From CAYNHT01 sp964397485 (GTDB lineage Bacteria; Bacillota_I; Bacilli_A; RF39; UBA660): a stretch of DNA of 64,000 nt. The stretch is taken from assembly GCA_964397485.1 (NCBI GenBank), contig CAYNHT010000002.1:182326-246325 (forward strand), in the 5' to 3' direction. The notes beneath the pieces were generated by a model. It had not been told where the DNA came from. It saw only the letters and a program-made list of their open reading frames with translations, and ran no database searches. Both the position numbers and the translations under genes were made by a program. Below are positions 52,306 to 61,243 of the stretch, one piece after another (the first letter of the stretch is position 1; each line of letters begins with the position of its first letter).

Positions 52306-53586
52306 ATGAAAAGACTATTGGTTATGCTTATAATATTATTTTCGCTATATTTGGGTATAGAATTTGGTTTTAAATTTTTTGGTAAAGGGCATACGTTAAA
52401 TTATGAAATAAAAATGGATGAAAAAGTTTTTAATGTGGAAGAAATATATACACTTAATCATAAAAACGAAATAAATAATTATTACTTCAATATCGAAATT
52501 GATGATACTGTTTTTTCATTTCAAACCTATGAAAACTTCAATAGAAGTGATATGATTATAAAAAAAATTAGACATTTTAAAAATCAACAATATGAATGTA
52601 TTTTACCTATTTTTAGAGGCGAAAAAGTACTTTTAGATATCATGTGTATAAATAATAATGTAATAACTTATTATCATAACCTAAAAGGACAAAATGAAGA
52701 ACTTGACAATTTTGTGACAACAATAGAAGATAAAAATTATAGTGTAAGTAAGTGGACAGATGATCGTTCTGATAAAATAGATGAGTCACCAATTACTGTT
52801 TATCCAAATAACATTTTAGATAACCATTATGTAGGAATAAATAATTACAAGGGTATTTATACCATTAATAATATAAATTTGAAAAAAATAGTTGATGTTA
52901 ATATATTTATAAATGACATATATGAAAGAAAATTAAGCGCTATGGTTGGTAAGTTTTACGTAACGGCTAACTATGAAGAAAATTATGAATTTAGTAAGTT
53001 TTTTATAGTTGATTTGACCTCAAACAAAGTTGAGGCAGCAGTAAGCAACAGAAAAATATCTTTTGATTCTTACGTTCAAGGATCTGTTGGTAATTCGCTA
53101 TATTTATTTGATAGAAATAGTAAACGGCAATATGAGGTTGATACGAAATCACGTAAAATTATCGAAGTTGGAAATGTTGAAACAGGGGTAAGATATTACA
53201 ACAAAGGTGAGTGGGAACGAATTGATGCCAACGAAGCAGTCAAAAAAGATATTTTATTTAAAGATATCACTGATAGTTCTAGTAATAGTGATTATGTGAG
53301 AATTGATAGAGTTGGAAACGAATTGTCTGGACATTATTATTTTTATAAAAAAGTAGGGAGTGTATACGATATATATCGTGCCAACATTAGAAATGAAGAA
53401 ATTATTACATATTTGTTTTCTACTAATAAAATAGATAATATTAATTATGTTCGTGATTATGTGTATTTTAGTGAAAACAATGAAGTAAAATATTACAATG
53501 ATAAGAGTGGAGTAAGAACTTTATTTAAAAATGACGAATTCGAATTTAATAAAAGCTTGTTCTATAACATATATTTAAAAAAATAA
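52306..53586 (+). CDS. Exported protein of unknown function
   Basis: 426 residues with an N-terminal hydrophobic anchor (3-20). The rest is all beta with repeated Y/N/D-rich strands (YKGIYTINNINL, SLYLFDRNSKRQYEVD, DYVYFSENNEVKYYND), suggesting a beta-propeller-like solenoid outside the membrane. No catalytic motif recognised. AAGGAGG precedes ATG 52306. It precedes the LysM gene by about 45 bp with no terminator between, so they may be one unit. Confidence 0.6.
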   Translation: MKRLLVMLIILFSLYLGIEFGFKFFGKGHTLNYEIKMDEKVFNVEEIYTLNHKNEINNYYFNIEIDDTVFSFQTYENFNRSDMIIKKIRHFKNQQYECILPIFRGEKVLLDIMCINNNVITYYHNLKGQNEELDNFVTTIEDKNYSVSKWTDDRSDKIDESPITVYPNNILDNHYVGINNYKGIYTINNINLKKIVDVNIFINDIYERKLSAMVGKFYVTANYEENYEFSKFFIVDLTSNKVEAAVSNRKISFDSYVQGSVGNSLYLFDRNSKRQYEVDTKSRKIIEVGNVETGVRYYNKGEWERIDANEAVKKDILFKDITDSSSNSDYVRIDRVGNELSGHYYFYKKVGSVYDIYRANIRNEEIITYLFSTNKIDNINYVRDYVYFSENNEVKYYNDKSGVRTLFKNDEFEFNKSLFYNIYLKK

Positions 53587-53631
53587 TGGTATTTTGTCAC
53601 CTAGTTCATATAATATATTGAGGTGAATTTA

Positions 53632-54087
53632 ATGTACAAAATATACAATGTTCAAAATGGTGACAATATTGATATGATAGCAAAAAAAGTATTATCAACA
53701 TCAGAAGATATTAGAAAGATAAACGGATTCGATTTTGATTATGATGTTGAAATAGGTGAACAACTAGTTGTTCCAGCTGTACGTGAACAATTATTTGATA
53801 TTTATACAGTAATGAAAGGTGATACATTATATGATATATCAAGAAGGTATAATGTTTCAGTCGACAACTTGGCTTTATTAAATGGATTAGAAAAAAATGA
53901 TTATATTTATCCTGGTCAAGAAATGTTAGTTCCAAAAGCTGGTATAGATTTTTATGTGACTCAAAATGGAGATACTTTATTTTCGGTTACTGAGCACTTT
54001 AACATTCCGTTAAGTGTATTGATGGAGCAAAATCAAATAATTTATTTATTACCAGACCAATTATTAGTATATAAAAAAGAGAAATAA
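53632..54087 (+). CDS. Three-LysM protein without signal peptide
   Basis: 151 residues composed almost wholly of three LysM-type modules (about 1-46, 52-99, 104-151): VQNGDNIDMIAKKV, VMKGDTLYDISRRYN and VTQNGDTLFSVTEHFN. LysM binds N-acetylglucosamine chains. Lacking a signal, it could be a spore-assembly protein like SafA, made in the mother cell; this is inference. Start ATG 53632 is chosen because GTG 53623 lies in the GAGGTG site. Confidence 0.83.
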   Translation: MYKIYNVQNGDNIDMIAKKVLSTSEDIRKINGFDFDYDVEIGEQLVVPAVREQLFDIYTVMKGDTLYDISRRYNVSVDNLALLNGLEKNDYIYPGQEMLVPKAGIDFYVTQNGDTLFSVTEHFNIPLSVLMEQNQIIYLLPDQLLVYKKEK

Positions 54088-54107
54088 ACAAAAACCTCTT
54101 TTTTTTT
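54073..54107 (+). terminator. Terminator of LysM gene
   Basis: AAAAAAGAG with CTCTTTTTTTTT (54073-54081 and 54096-54107), loop 14 bases. Confidence 0.7.
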
Positions 54108-54158
54108 ACATCGTAATGTTATATAATTATAATGTTACAAGTAGGAAGGAAGTAAGTT

Positions 54159-54569
54159 ATGAAAAAAGTATTAACAATTATAGCTGCTGCCTTTATCTTT
54201 CTCACAGGTTGTACTAACAATCTAAAAACGTACAAAGAGATAAAGTTTGCCGATTTTAATAGAATGATTGAGAATGAAGAAAGTTTTGTTCTTTATATCG
54301 GATCATCAAATTGTAGTCATTGCGCTGCTTACACGTTGACAATTAATCGAGTCGTAAAACAGCACCAAGTTAGTGTACATTACATTGATGTAGCTAAATT
54401 AAGCAATGAAGAATATGACCAATTTTATGATATGGTTGAATTTGATGGAACGCCGACTACTATTTTTATAGAAAATGGAAAAGAAGAGTCTATATTTAAT
54501 CGAATTGATGGAAATAAAAGTTATGACAAAGTTATTGAAATGTTTAGAAAAAATAATTATATAAAGTAG
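54159..54569 (+). CDS. Thioredoxin-fold lipoprotein
   Basis: 136 residues. Lipobox FLTGC (cysteine 18) then a thioredoxin-like domain with CSHC (SNCSHCAAYTLTI), strand VHYIDVAKL and GTPTTIFIENG. It resembles the first domain of the protein at 50934-51746. A lipid-anchored thiol-redox protein is likely. The AAA ATPase gene begins 8 bp after its stop, so the two are cotranscribed. Confidence 0.8.
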   Translation: MKKVLTIIAAAFIFLTGCTNNLKTYKEIKFADFNRMIENEESFVLYIGSSNCSHCAAYTLTINRVVKQHQVSVHYIDVAKLSNEEYDQFYDMVEFDGTPTTIFIENGKEESIFNRIDGNKSYDKVIEMFRKNNYIK

Positions 54570-54576
54570 GTGAACT

Positions 54577-55572
54577 ATGGAAGATATTTTTAAAGAAGAT
54601 ATTGAAATTATCGATGAAGATAATAGGTTTAGTGTTATCAATACATATGGTGATGATTTAACAAAAAGAACATATATAACAAATCCTGCTATTGCACGTG
54701 ACGATGAGATAAAGAAACTTATCATAGTGTTGTTGACACCAGAAAAATCGGGTTTATTAGTTGGTAAACCGGGGATTGGTAAAACAGCAATTGTTGAAGG
54801 ATTAGCATACCTAATTCAAAAAAATATGGTGCCAGATGCACTGAAAGGTTATCGTATAATAAAATTAAATTCAACTTCATTAATTGGTAATATCGAGATT
54901 GATGGAAGAGAAGAAATGCTAATGAATATTTTTGTGGATGAGTTGAAACAAATGAATAAAACAATAATATTTATTGATGAAATTCATACATTGATAGGTG
55001 CTAAAGATGCAGGCCCTATGGATTTAGCAAATATGTTAAAACCGGCTTTAGATCGTGGACAAATAAAAGCAATCGGTGCGACTACTACTATTGAGTATGA
55101 CACTTATATTATCCGCGACCGTGCATTTTTAAGAAGATTTGAAAAAATTGAAGTATTAGAACCTAATGAAGAAACAACAGTTAAAATATTATTAGGTTCA
55201 TTACGTAAAATAGAAAAACAAACAGGCATAAAATTTAAGTATAATGATTATGTGGCTGGCCAATTAATAGAATCTATCGTAAGTGCAACTTCAGAATTTA
55301 AAAGAATATACGGACTATCCGCTATGTATCCAGACGTTGCTTTCTCGGTTTTGACCCAAGGTTTTTCACAGGCTTTGTTTCAAAATAAATCTGAGGTAAA
55401 TGTTCTTGATATATATAATGCTATAAAAACAAGCAAAAGAATATATCCGGATAGCATCATAAAAGAATTAACTTTATTTAGAGAAAAATTCAAAAAATTG
55501 TGTAGTGATGAAAATATTGTTTTGCCAGAAGTTACAATAGATGAAATAAAAAGTGTAGAAGACAACTATTAG
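54577..55572 (+). CDS. Stand-alone Clp-D1-like AAA+ ATPase
   Basis: 331 residues equal to one AAA+ module of the Clp (ClpA/B/C D1) type: IARDDEIKKLIIVLL, Walker A GKPGIGKT (63-70), Walker B IIFIDEIH (D134, E135), sensor IGATTT and arginine finger RDRAFLRRFEKIEV. The N-domain, middle domain, D2 module and ClpP loop are all missing, so it is not a protease-linked unfoldase. Role unknown. It lies 8 bp after the thioredoxin lipoprotein and ends in a terminator. Confidence 0.8.
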   Translation: MEDIFKEDIEIIDEDNRFSVINTYGDDLTKRTYITNPAIARDDEIKKLIIVLLTPEKSGLLVGKPGIGKTAIVEGLAYLIQKNMVPDALKGYRIIKLNSTSLIGNIEIDGREEMLMNIFVDELKQMNKTIIFIDEIHTLIGAKDAGPMDLANMLKPALDRGQIKAIGATTTIEYDTYIIRDRAFLRRFEKIEVLEPNEETTVKILLGSLRKIEKQTGIKFKYNDYVAGQLIESIVSATSEFKRIYGLSAMYPDVAFSVLTQGFSQALFQNKSEVNVLDIYNAIKTSKRIYPDSIIKELTLFREKFKKLCSDENIVLPEVTIDEIKSVEDNY

Positions 55573-55584
55573 GGTTGTTTTTTT
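55562..55584 (+). terminator. Terminator of AAA ATPase gene
   Basis: ACAACT/GGTTGT stem (one wobble), 5-base loop, seven T. Confidence 0.7.
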
Positions 55585-55703
55585 ATGTATAAATTTATTT
55601 TTTACACATATATTTTTACAAATAAATATCTCAAAAAATAGCTCCATTAAATTGATAAAAAATAATAAATATGTTAAACTATAAATAAGAATGGAGTGGT
55701 AAA

Positions 55704-56222
55704 ATGGGCAAAAGAAATATTCCTGTTAAAAATTATTTTATTTTAGGCGTTTTAGCTGTAACTACAGTAGTGCTAACCTTTTATTTTGTTTCATGGTATG
55801 AGGCTACTAGAGAATACAAAAAAGTTAATTCAGTTATTTCAGAAGTGCTTGCTAAAATTAAAATAGAAGAGATAGATAATTTTTTATTAGATAATCCAAA
55901 CATTGTTGTTTACATGGCTTCAAGCAAAGATGATACTATTAAAAATTTTGAAAAAAGTTTTAAGAACTTTATCTTAAATAATGAAATAACAGATGACATT
56001 GTTTATCTTGATACTAAGGAAGTTGTAAACAATAACTATAGTGTATTGGAAAAACGTATGGTGGAATCCTTGGTTAATAAAAATATTACTCTAGTTAGTA
56101 AAACAAATTTATTAATTGTACGAGAGGGTAAAATAATTGATGTTTTATATAAAAGTGATAAAATAATTAACGAGTCTGATGTAAATCAATTCTTAGAAAT
56201 GTATGAGGTTATTGAACCATAA
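55704..56222 (+). CDS. Membrane-anchored degenerate thioredoxin-like protein
   Basis: 172 residues: anchor helix at 11-30, then a thioredoxin-like alpha/beta domain (NPNIVVYMASSKDD..., TDDIVYLDTKEV, KTNLLIVREGKIIDVLY). The CxxC motif is absent; SSKD occupies that place, so it is not redox active. Its TAA overlaps the ATG of trmL by one base, so the two are coupled. Function unknown; the fold call is from pattern only. Confidence 0.6.
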   Translation: MGKRNIPVKNYFILGVLAVTTVVLTFYFVSWYEATREYKKVNSVISEVLAKIKIEEIDNFLLDNPNIVVYMASSKDDTIKNFEKSFKNFILNNEITDDIVYLDTKEVVNNNYSVLEKRMVESLVNKNITLVSKTNLLIVREGKIIDVLYKSDKIINESDVNQFLEMYEVIEP

Positions 56223-56728
56223 TGATAAATATTGTATTATTTGAACCAGAAATTCCCCAAAATACCGGAAACATTATAAGGACTTGTGCTGGAACAGGAG
56301 CGAAATTACATTTAATAAAACCATTAGGCTTCTCGATGGACGAGAAAAGCATTAAACGTAGTGGTGTTAATTATATAGAAAATTGTGAGTATCATATTTA
56401 TGAGAATTATGAGGATTTTGTTTCAAAAAATAAAGGAACCTATTATTATTTGACAAGATATGGAAAAAAACCACATACTTCCTTTGATTATAGTAATCAA
56501 AATGAGAATGTTTATCTTATTTTTGGTAAAGAAAGTACTGGTATTCCAAAAGAAATACTGCAAAACGATCTTGAGCGTTGTATGAGAATTCCGATTAATG
56601 ATAATGTTAGAGCATTAAATTTATCAAATTCAGTGGCAATAATGTTATATGAGGTTTTAAGGCAACGTAATTATAATGGGTTACTTATGACAGATCCATT
56701 TAAAGGTGAAAATTACCTTGATAAATAA
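56222..56728 (+). CDS. trmL: tRNA (cytidine/uridine-34 2'-O)-methyltransferase TrmL
   Basis: A 168-residue SPOUT-class enzyme methylating the wobble nucleotide of tRNA-Leu isoacceptors. Hallmarks: NIVLFEPEIPQNTGNIIRTCAGTGAKLHLIKPLGF, IFGKESTGIPKEIL, and the knot end MRIPINDNVRALNLSNSVAIMLYEVLRQ. Length is typical. Starts inside the stop of the preceding gene (TAATG). Confidence 0.95.
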   Translation: MINIVLFEPEIPQNTGNIIRTCAGTGAKLHLIKPLGFSMDEKSIKRSGVNYIENCEYHIYENYEDFVSKNKGTYYYLTRYGKKPHTSFDYSNQNENVYLIFGKESTGIPKEILQNDLERCMRIPINDNVRALNLSNSVAIMLYEVLRQRNYNGLLMTDPFKGENYLDK

Positions 56729-56825
56729 TCATAAATATTAAATCAATAGTAGTAAATTATAAAAAAAACTATTGTAAAAGTAAAAAAATAGTGTTAATAT
56801 ATAGATAGAGAATAGGAGGGTAAAT

Positions 56826-57539
56826 ATGGATTTTATTACCGATAATTATGTTTGGTTTATTGTTGGCGGAATAATTTTAGTAATGGCCTTAATTGGGTAT
56901 ATTGCTGAGAGAACTGATTTTGGTCGCAAGGAATCAACTAAAAAAGAAAAGAAAGAAAAAATTGAAAAAACAAATAAAGAAGCAGTTGTTGCTCCACCGG
57001 TACAACCGATAGAAGAGGTTCCTGTTGTTACAGATGCAGATAATTTGATATTTGGTCAAGATGCTAGCTTGAACGATGAAGTAGCATTAAACCCAAATGT
57101 AGATGAAACCACTGTGGCTGGAATTAATGAGGATTTAACAGTTCCTTTAGATCCTACAAGTGATGTTGAAGCAGTTGAAGAAACCCCGGTTATTGATGAA
57201 GAATTGATGGCTCCATTAGTTTCAGAAGATCTTAATGCACCACTTGAAGAACCAAATGAAACTATTAATGATATTAATCTTGAGCCAGTAGCTACTGAAA
57301 CTGACTCCGCAGTAGAAACCGATGAAGTTAATGAAATACAATCAAATGATTTATTTAATGAAACACCTGCTGGAATAGAAGAAGTGATTCCAGAAGAACC
57401 AGTGGCTTTGGAAAATGAAACTTCAGTTGCTGATGATATTCAAGTAGATGACGATAACACGAAAACAAATATTGAACTACCAAATATTGATACTTTAAAA
57501 GAAAACGATCCCGATGATGAAGATGTTTGGAAATTCTAA
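56826..57539 (+). CDS. Membrane-anchored acidic, disordered protein
   Basis: 237 residues. One helix (11-27) followed by a lysine-rich segment (38-50) and then a long acidic tail of Glu, Asp, Pro, Val and Thr (about 55-237), without repeats strict enough to name. No family recognised. The tail would lie inside the cell if the basic stretch follows the inside rule. AGGAGG precedes ATG 56826. Monocistronic, ending in a terminator. Confidence 0.6.
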   Translation: MDFITDNYVWFIVGGIILVMALIGYIAERTDFGRKESTKKEKKEKIEKTNKEAVVAPPVQPIEEVPVVTDADNLIFGQDASLNDEVALNPNVDETTVAGINEDLTVPLDPTSDVEAVEETPVIDEELMAPLVSEDLNAPLEEPNETINDINLEPVATETDSAVETDEVNEIQSNDLFNETPAGIEEVIPEEPVALENETSVADDIQVDDDNTKTNIELPNIDTLKENDPDDEDVWKF

Positions 57540-57544
57540 ATAAA

Positions 57545-57579
57545 AAAAACAATGTTTATGATATAGACATTGTTTTTCT
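57545..57579 (+). terminator. Terminator of acidic membrane protein gene
   Basis: AAAAACAATGT (57545-57555) with ACATTGTTTTT (57567-57577). Confidence 0.85.
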
Positions 57580-57628
57580 TATTGGACTACATAAATTGAA
57601 AATATATATTTCCAATAACTCTATATTA

Positions 57629-57637
57629 TGGTATAAT
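57629..57637 (+). promoter_or_regulatory. Extended -10 promoter of cdaA-cdaR
   Basis: TGG plus TATAAT (57632-57637), 32 bp before ATG 57670. Confidence 0.6.
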
Positions 57638-57669
57638 TTATAGTGAAGTTTTGTAAATGGAGGAATATT

Positions 57670-58500
57670 ATGACTTTTGATGGAATTGTTATTATGATAA
57701 AAAAACTAATCGATGTTTTATTAGTTTGGTTAGTTTTATATTATATATTAAAAAGTTTAAGAAAGAATGTGAAGATGGTTCTGCTTTTCAAGGGAATCTT
57801 ATTTATTTTAGCTCTAAAAATAGTAAGTGATTTATTAGATCTGGTAACAATTGGTTACTTGTTAGATTATATGATAATGTGGGGACCACTTGCATTGATA
57901 ATTATTTTTCAGCCAGAGATAAGAAATGTGCTTGAACAACTAGGTAGAAGTCAATTGCTTGGTAGGCATAAGGTGCTTACGGTTGATGAGAGAGAACGCG
58001 TTGTATACGAAATATCACAATCTTTAGAATATTTGAAAAAAATGCGTATGGGTGCATTAATTATTATTGAAAGAGATAATAGTTTAAATGAATATATTGA
58101 AAAATCCAAAAAACTATATGCCGATATATCTAGTGAATTGTTAATATCTATTTTCTTTCCGAATAATCCCCTACATGATGGTGGGGTTATTCTTCAGGGA
58201 GACAAAATAACAAGTGCTGGAGCTGTTTTCCCTACTAGTGATAATTTGAAAATAAGCAAAAGATTAGGGACTCGACATAGAGCGGCTCTTGGGATTGCTG
58301 AAGAGACAGATTGTATTTCCATTGTCGCATCTGAAGAGACAGGGAGATTGTCAATTGCGGTCGGAGGAGAACTACATTATAATTTGACTCTTGATGAAGT
58401 TAAACTAATGTTGTTAGAAGAATTGCGACCTAAAAAATCAATTTTAGTTGATGAGGAAGAGGAGGAAGTTGTTAATGAGGATAATAGCCAAAGCAATTAG
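57670..58500 (+). CDS. cdaA: Diadenylate cyclase CdaA (DacA)
   Basis: 276 residues. Makes c-di-AMP from two ATP. Three N-terminal helices (about 1-80) precede the DAC domain with the catalytic DGGV (NPLHDGGVILQGDKI) and the RHRAALG motif (GTRHRAALGIAEETDC), both intact. ATG 57670 after GGAGGA is used, giving the family's usual length; an earlier GTG would add nine residues without a site. Overlaps cdaR by 26 bases. Confidence 0.96.
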   Translation: MTFDGIVIMIKKLIDVLLVWLVLYYILKSLRKNVKMVLLFKGILFILALKIVSDLLDLVTIGYLLDYMIMWGPLALIIIFQPEIRNVLEQLGRSQLLGRHKVLTVDERERVVYEISQSLEYLKKMRMGALIIIERDNSLNEYIEKSKKLYADISSELLISIFFPNNPLHDGGVILQGDKITSAGAVFPTSDNLKISKRLGTRHRAALGIAEETDCISIVASEETGRLSIAVGGELHYNLTLDEVKLMLLEELRPKKSILVDEEEEEVVNEDNSQSN

Positions 58501-59836
58501 AAACTTTTTCAATAAAATATGGGTTTTTATTGATAAAAGAATTCTTATTCCAATAACAAAAATGATTTTATCAATAACATCTCGTTTTGATAAATCAGGA
58601 AAAATGTTTGAGAATTGGTTATCAAAGTCTAATACTCTACTTTTCGTTTCACTATTTGTTGCTGTTACTATTTTTATAGTAGTTGACCAAAAAATATTAA
58701 TATTTTCAGAGAGTTCAGCAGAGGTTCTTAAGAAACAACCTGTAAATGTTATATATAACGAAGAAGCTTATGTTATTGAAGGATTACCAACTTCTGTTGA
58801 TATAACATTAATTGGTAGTAAAGCAGATTTATATTTTGCTAAGCAATCTCCTTCACATGATATAAATGTAGATTTAAGTGATTTAAAACCGGGAACTCAT
58901 AAAGTTAATATTAAATATAATCAAGCGTTGCCTTCAATTGATTACAAAGTTAACCCATCAGAGGCAACTGTTATAATTTATCCTAAGATATCAGCAACAA
59001 AAACACTTACGGTAGATTTGCTAAATCAGGATAGTTTATCGTCTAAATTAGTTATAAAAAGTGTTAATATAGCAAACGACAAAGTTGTTATAAAAGGAGC
59101 AGATCATCAATTGCAAAAGGTTGCTACTGTAAAAGCTTTAATAGATATCAAAAATCTAGTTAAGCAAGAAGTAGGTGTGATAACGCTAAAAGACGTTCCG
59201 TTAAAAGCGTATGATGAAAAAGGTAATGTAGTAGATGTTGAAATTGTCCCTAAGAGAATAAATGCGGAAATCGAAATTGCATCACCTAGTAAAGAGTTGC
59301 CTATTAAGGTAATTCCAAAAGGAGATTTAGCATTTGGGTGGGCAATCAGTTCTATTGATATTAATGAAACAAAGGTTTTAGTATACGGGAATGAAGACGA
59401 TCTTGCTAATCTCAAATTTATTCCAGTTGAAATTGATGTCAACGGATTAAAAGAAAATCGTCAATATAAAATGGAATTGTCTAAGCCGGTTGGAATAAAA
59501 TCAATGAGTATAAATAATGTAACAGTAAATGTGTCTTTAGAAAAATCGATTGATATGGAAATTAATGATATAAGTATCGAATATCGAAACCTTAATGATA
59601 TTTATACTGTTCAAGGTCTTAGCCAAGTGGATACTAAAGTTTCAGTCGTGTTAAAAGGTGTTGAATCGGTATTGCAACAAATAAAAGCCGAGGATATAAC
59701 TGCTTATCTGGACTTGAAAGGTTATGGCGAGGGAGAACATGAAGTTGAGGTTTATGTCGAAGGTAGTGATGTGAAAGTTCAATATTTAGCTAAAACCAAA
59801 AAGGTACGTATTCGCATTGTAAAGAAACAAACTTAA
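58475..59836 (+). CDS. cdaR: CdaA regulator, YbbR-domain protein
   Basis: 453 residues. A helix (about 47-67) anchors an extracellular part of four YbbR repeats of about 80-90 residues (openings such as KKQPVNVIYNEEAYVIEGLP, KTLTVDLLNQDSLSSKLVIK, KELPIKVIPKGDLAFGWAIS and IDMEINDISIEYRNLNDIY). It binds CdaA in the membrane and tunes its activity. ATG 58475 with GAGGAGGA upstream is chosen. glmM, the usual third gene, does not follow: a terminator ends the operon. Confidence 0.93.
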   Translation: MRIIAKAIRNFFNKIWVFIDKRILIPITKMILSITSRFDKSGKMFENWLSKSNTLLFVSLFVAVTIFIVVDQKILIFSESSAEVLKKQPVNVIYNEEAYVIEGLPTSVDITLIGSKADLYFAKQSPSHDINVDLSDLKPGTHKVNIKYNQALPSIDYKVNPSEATVIIYPKISATKTLTVDLLNQDSLSSKLVIKSVNIANDKVVIKGADHQLQKVATVKALIDIKNLVKQEVGVITLKDVPLKAYDEKGNVVDVEIVPKRINAEIEIASPSKELPIKVIPKGDLAFGWAISSIDINETKVLVYGNEDDLANLKFIPVEIDVNGLKENRQYKMELSKPVGIKSMSINNVTVNVSLEKSIDMEINDISIEYRNLNDIYTVQGLSQVDTKVSVVLKGVESVLQQIKAEDITAYLDLKGYGEGEHEVEVYVEGSDVKVQYLAKTKKVRIRIVKKQT

Positions 59837-59843
59837 AAAAGAA

Positions 59844-59873
59844 AAAAACTTTATCAGTTGATAAAGTTTTTTA
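59844..59873. terminator. Bidirectional terminator, cdaR / DUF378
   Basis: 13-bp perfect stem AAAAACTTTATCA/TGATAAAGTTTTT (59844-59856 with 59859-59871), two-base loop. Confidence 0.9.
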
Positions 59874-60068
59874 TTTGTCGATATGACTAAATAAAATTCC
59901 AATATTAATTAATCCAGTAATCCCTACTAAACTATAGACGAATCTTGAAATCATTGTCATTTCACCAAATAATGTTGCAACTAAGTCAAAGTCAAACATT
60001 CCGATTAGTCCCCAGTTTATAGCTCCAATAATGGTTATAAATAATGCTATTTTTTGCAATGTTTCCAT
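59871..60068 (-). CDS. DUF378 small membrane protein
   Basis: 65 residues with two helices and the family motif ALFITIIGAINWGLIGMFDFDLVATLFG, then YSLVGITGLINI. Function unknown; common in low-GC Gram-positives (YuzA type). AAGGAGACA precedes ATG 60066-60068. It converges on cdaR. Confidence 0.92.
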   Translation of the reverse strand: METLQKIALFITIIGAINWGLIGMFDFDLVATLFGEMTMISRFVYSLVGITGLINIGILFSHIDK

Positions 60069-60183
60069 TTTTGTCTCCTTTCTTCCTTATTAGTTATTTT
60101 TGACTAAAAAGTGTAAATTATTCATTCATATTTTAAAAAGCAGTTCCATATAATTAAATGAAATTAAATTATGGGGTGGAAAA

Positions 60184-61185
60184 ATGAAAAAAACAATATT
60201 ATTATTTCTTGTCACGTTAGGATGTTTATTTATGATTGGATGTGGAAAATATGGAGAGAAAGATGTGGTTAAGGACTTAACTAAAAAAATTGAAAACGCT
60301 AAAGGATATCATTTGACTGGTGTTCTTGAGATGATTAACAATGAAGATAGTTATTTATATGATGTCGATGTATCCTATGAAAAGGATGAAAAATATCGTG
60401 TTAGTCTGAAAAATAAAACAAATAATCATGAACAGATAATTCTAAGAAATGATGATGGTGTGTATGTATTAACTCCGTCATTAAATAAGAGTTTTAAATT
60501 TCAAAGTGAATGGCCTTACAATAATTCACAAAGCTATCTATTACAAACACTTTTAAAAGACATCAAAAATGACAAAGACAGAAAATTTAAGGAAAACGAC
60601 AAAGGATATGTACTTACTACCAAAGTCAATTATTCTAGTAATAAAGCATTAACTAAACAAAATATATATCTAGATAAAAATTTAAGCATAACTGAAGTTC
60701 ATGTATTGAATGAACAAGAACAGGTTCAAATAAAAATGAAATTTGATAAGATGGATATGAAAGCAACGTATGATCAAAAATATTTCACATTAAAAGAAAA
60801 CATGGCAACAGCTGTTGTTGATGAAGATGTTAAACCAGTAAGTAAAATCGATGATGTTATATATCCGATGTATATACCAAACAATACACATTTAGCAAGT
60901 CAAGATAAAATAACTAAGGAGAATGGAGAAAGAATTATATTAACATTCTCTGGTGATAAACCATTTATGTTAGTACAGGAAACGGCTATTAAAGAAAATG
61001 AATTATTAACTATTCCAATGTATGGTGAACCAGTTATATTAACGGGGACTGTAGCAGCAATATCAGAATCTTCAATTACCTGGGTTAATAATGGTATCGA
61101 ATATTATGTTGTATCTGACGTAGCGTCAGAAGAGGAACTTCTTAACATAGCTAGATCAGTTAGTGTAATGCCAGTTGGAAAATAG
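60184..61185 (+). CDS. LolA/GerS-like lipoprotein
   Basis: 333 residues. Lipobox FMIGC (cysteine 20) then a LolA-like half-barrel domain (about 25-205; YHLTGVLEMINNEDSYLYDVDVSYEK..., NKSFKFQSEWPYNNSQSYLL) and a C-terminal DUF4367-like part (about 225-333). Related to the sporulation lipoprotein GerS and to other outer-surface LolA-like proteins of Gram-positives. A germination role is plausible but not provable here. Monocistronic. Confidence 0.75.
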   Translation: MKKTILLFLVTLGCLFMIGCGKYGEKDVVKDLTKKIENAKGYHLTGVLEMINNEDSYLYDVDVSYEKDEKYRVSLKNKTNNHEQIILRNDDGVYVLTPSLNKSFKFQSEWPYNNSQSYLLQTLLKDIKNDKDRKFKENDKGYVLTTKVNYSSNKALTKQNIYLDKNLSITEVHVLNEQEQVQIKMKFDKMDMKATYDQKYFTLKENMATAVVDEDVKPVSKIDDVIYPMYIPNNTHLASQDKITKENGERIILTFSGDKPFMLVQETAIKENELLTIPMYGEPVILTGTVAAISESSITWVNNGIEYYVVSDVASEEELLNIARSVSVMPVGK

Positions 61186-61208
61186 ATACTTTTTGTATCT
61201 ATTTTTTC
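61180..61208 (+). terminator. Terminator of LolA-like gene
   Basis: AAATAGATAC/GTATCTATTT (61180-61189 with 61195-61204), T loop and T run; the left arm covers the stop codon. Confidence 0.85.
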
Positions 61209-61215
61209 TTAATTG

Positions 61216-61224
61216 TGATATAAT
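61216..61224 (+). promoter_or_regulatory. Extended -10 promoter of 174-residue gene
   Basis: TGA plus TATAAT (61219-61224), 19 bp before ATG 61244. Confidence 0.55.
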
Positions 61225-61243
61225 ATTGCCTAGGTGATAGGAA

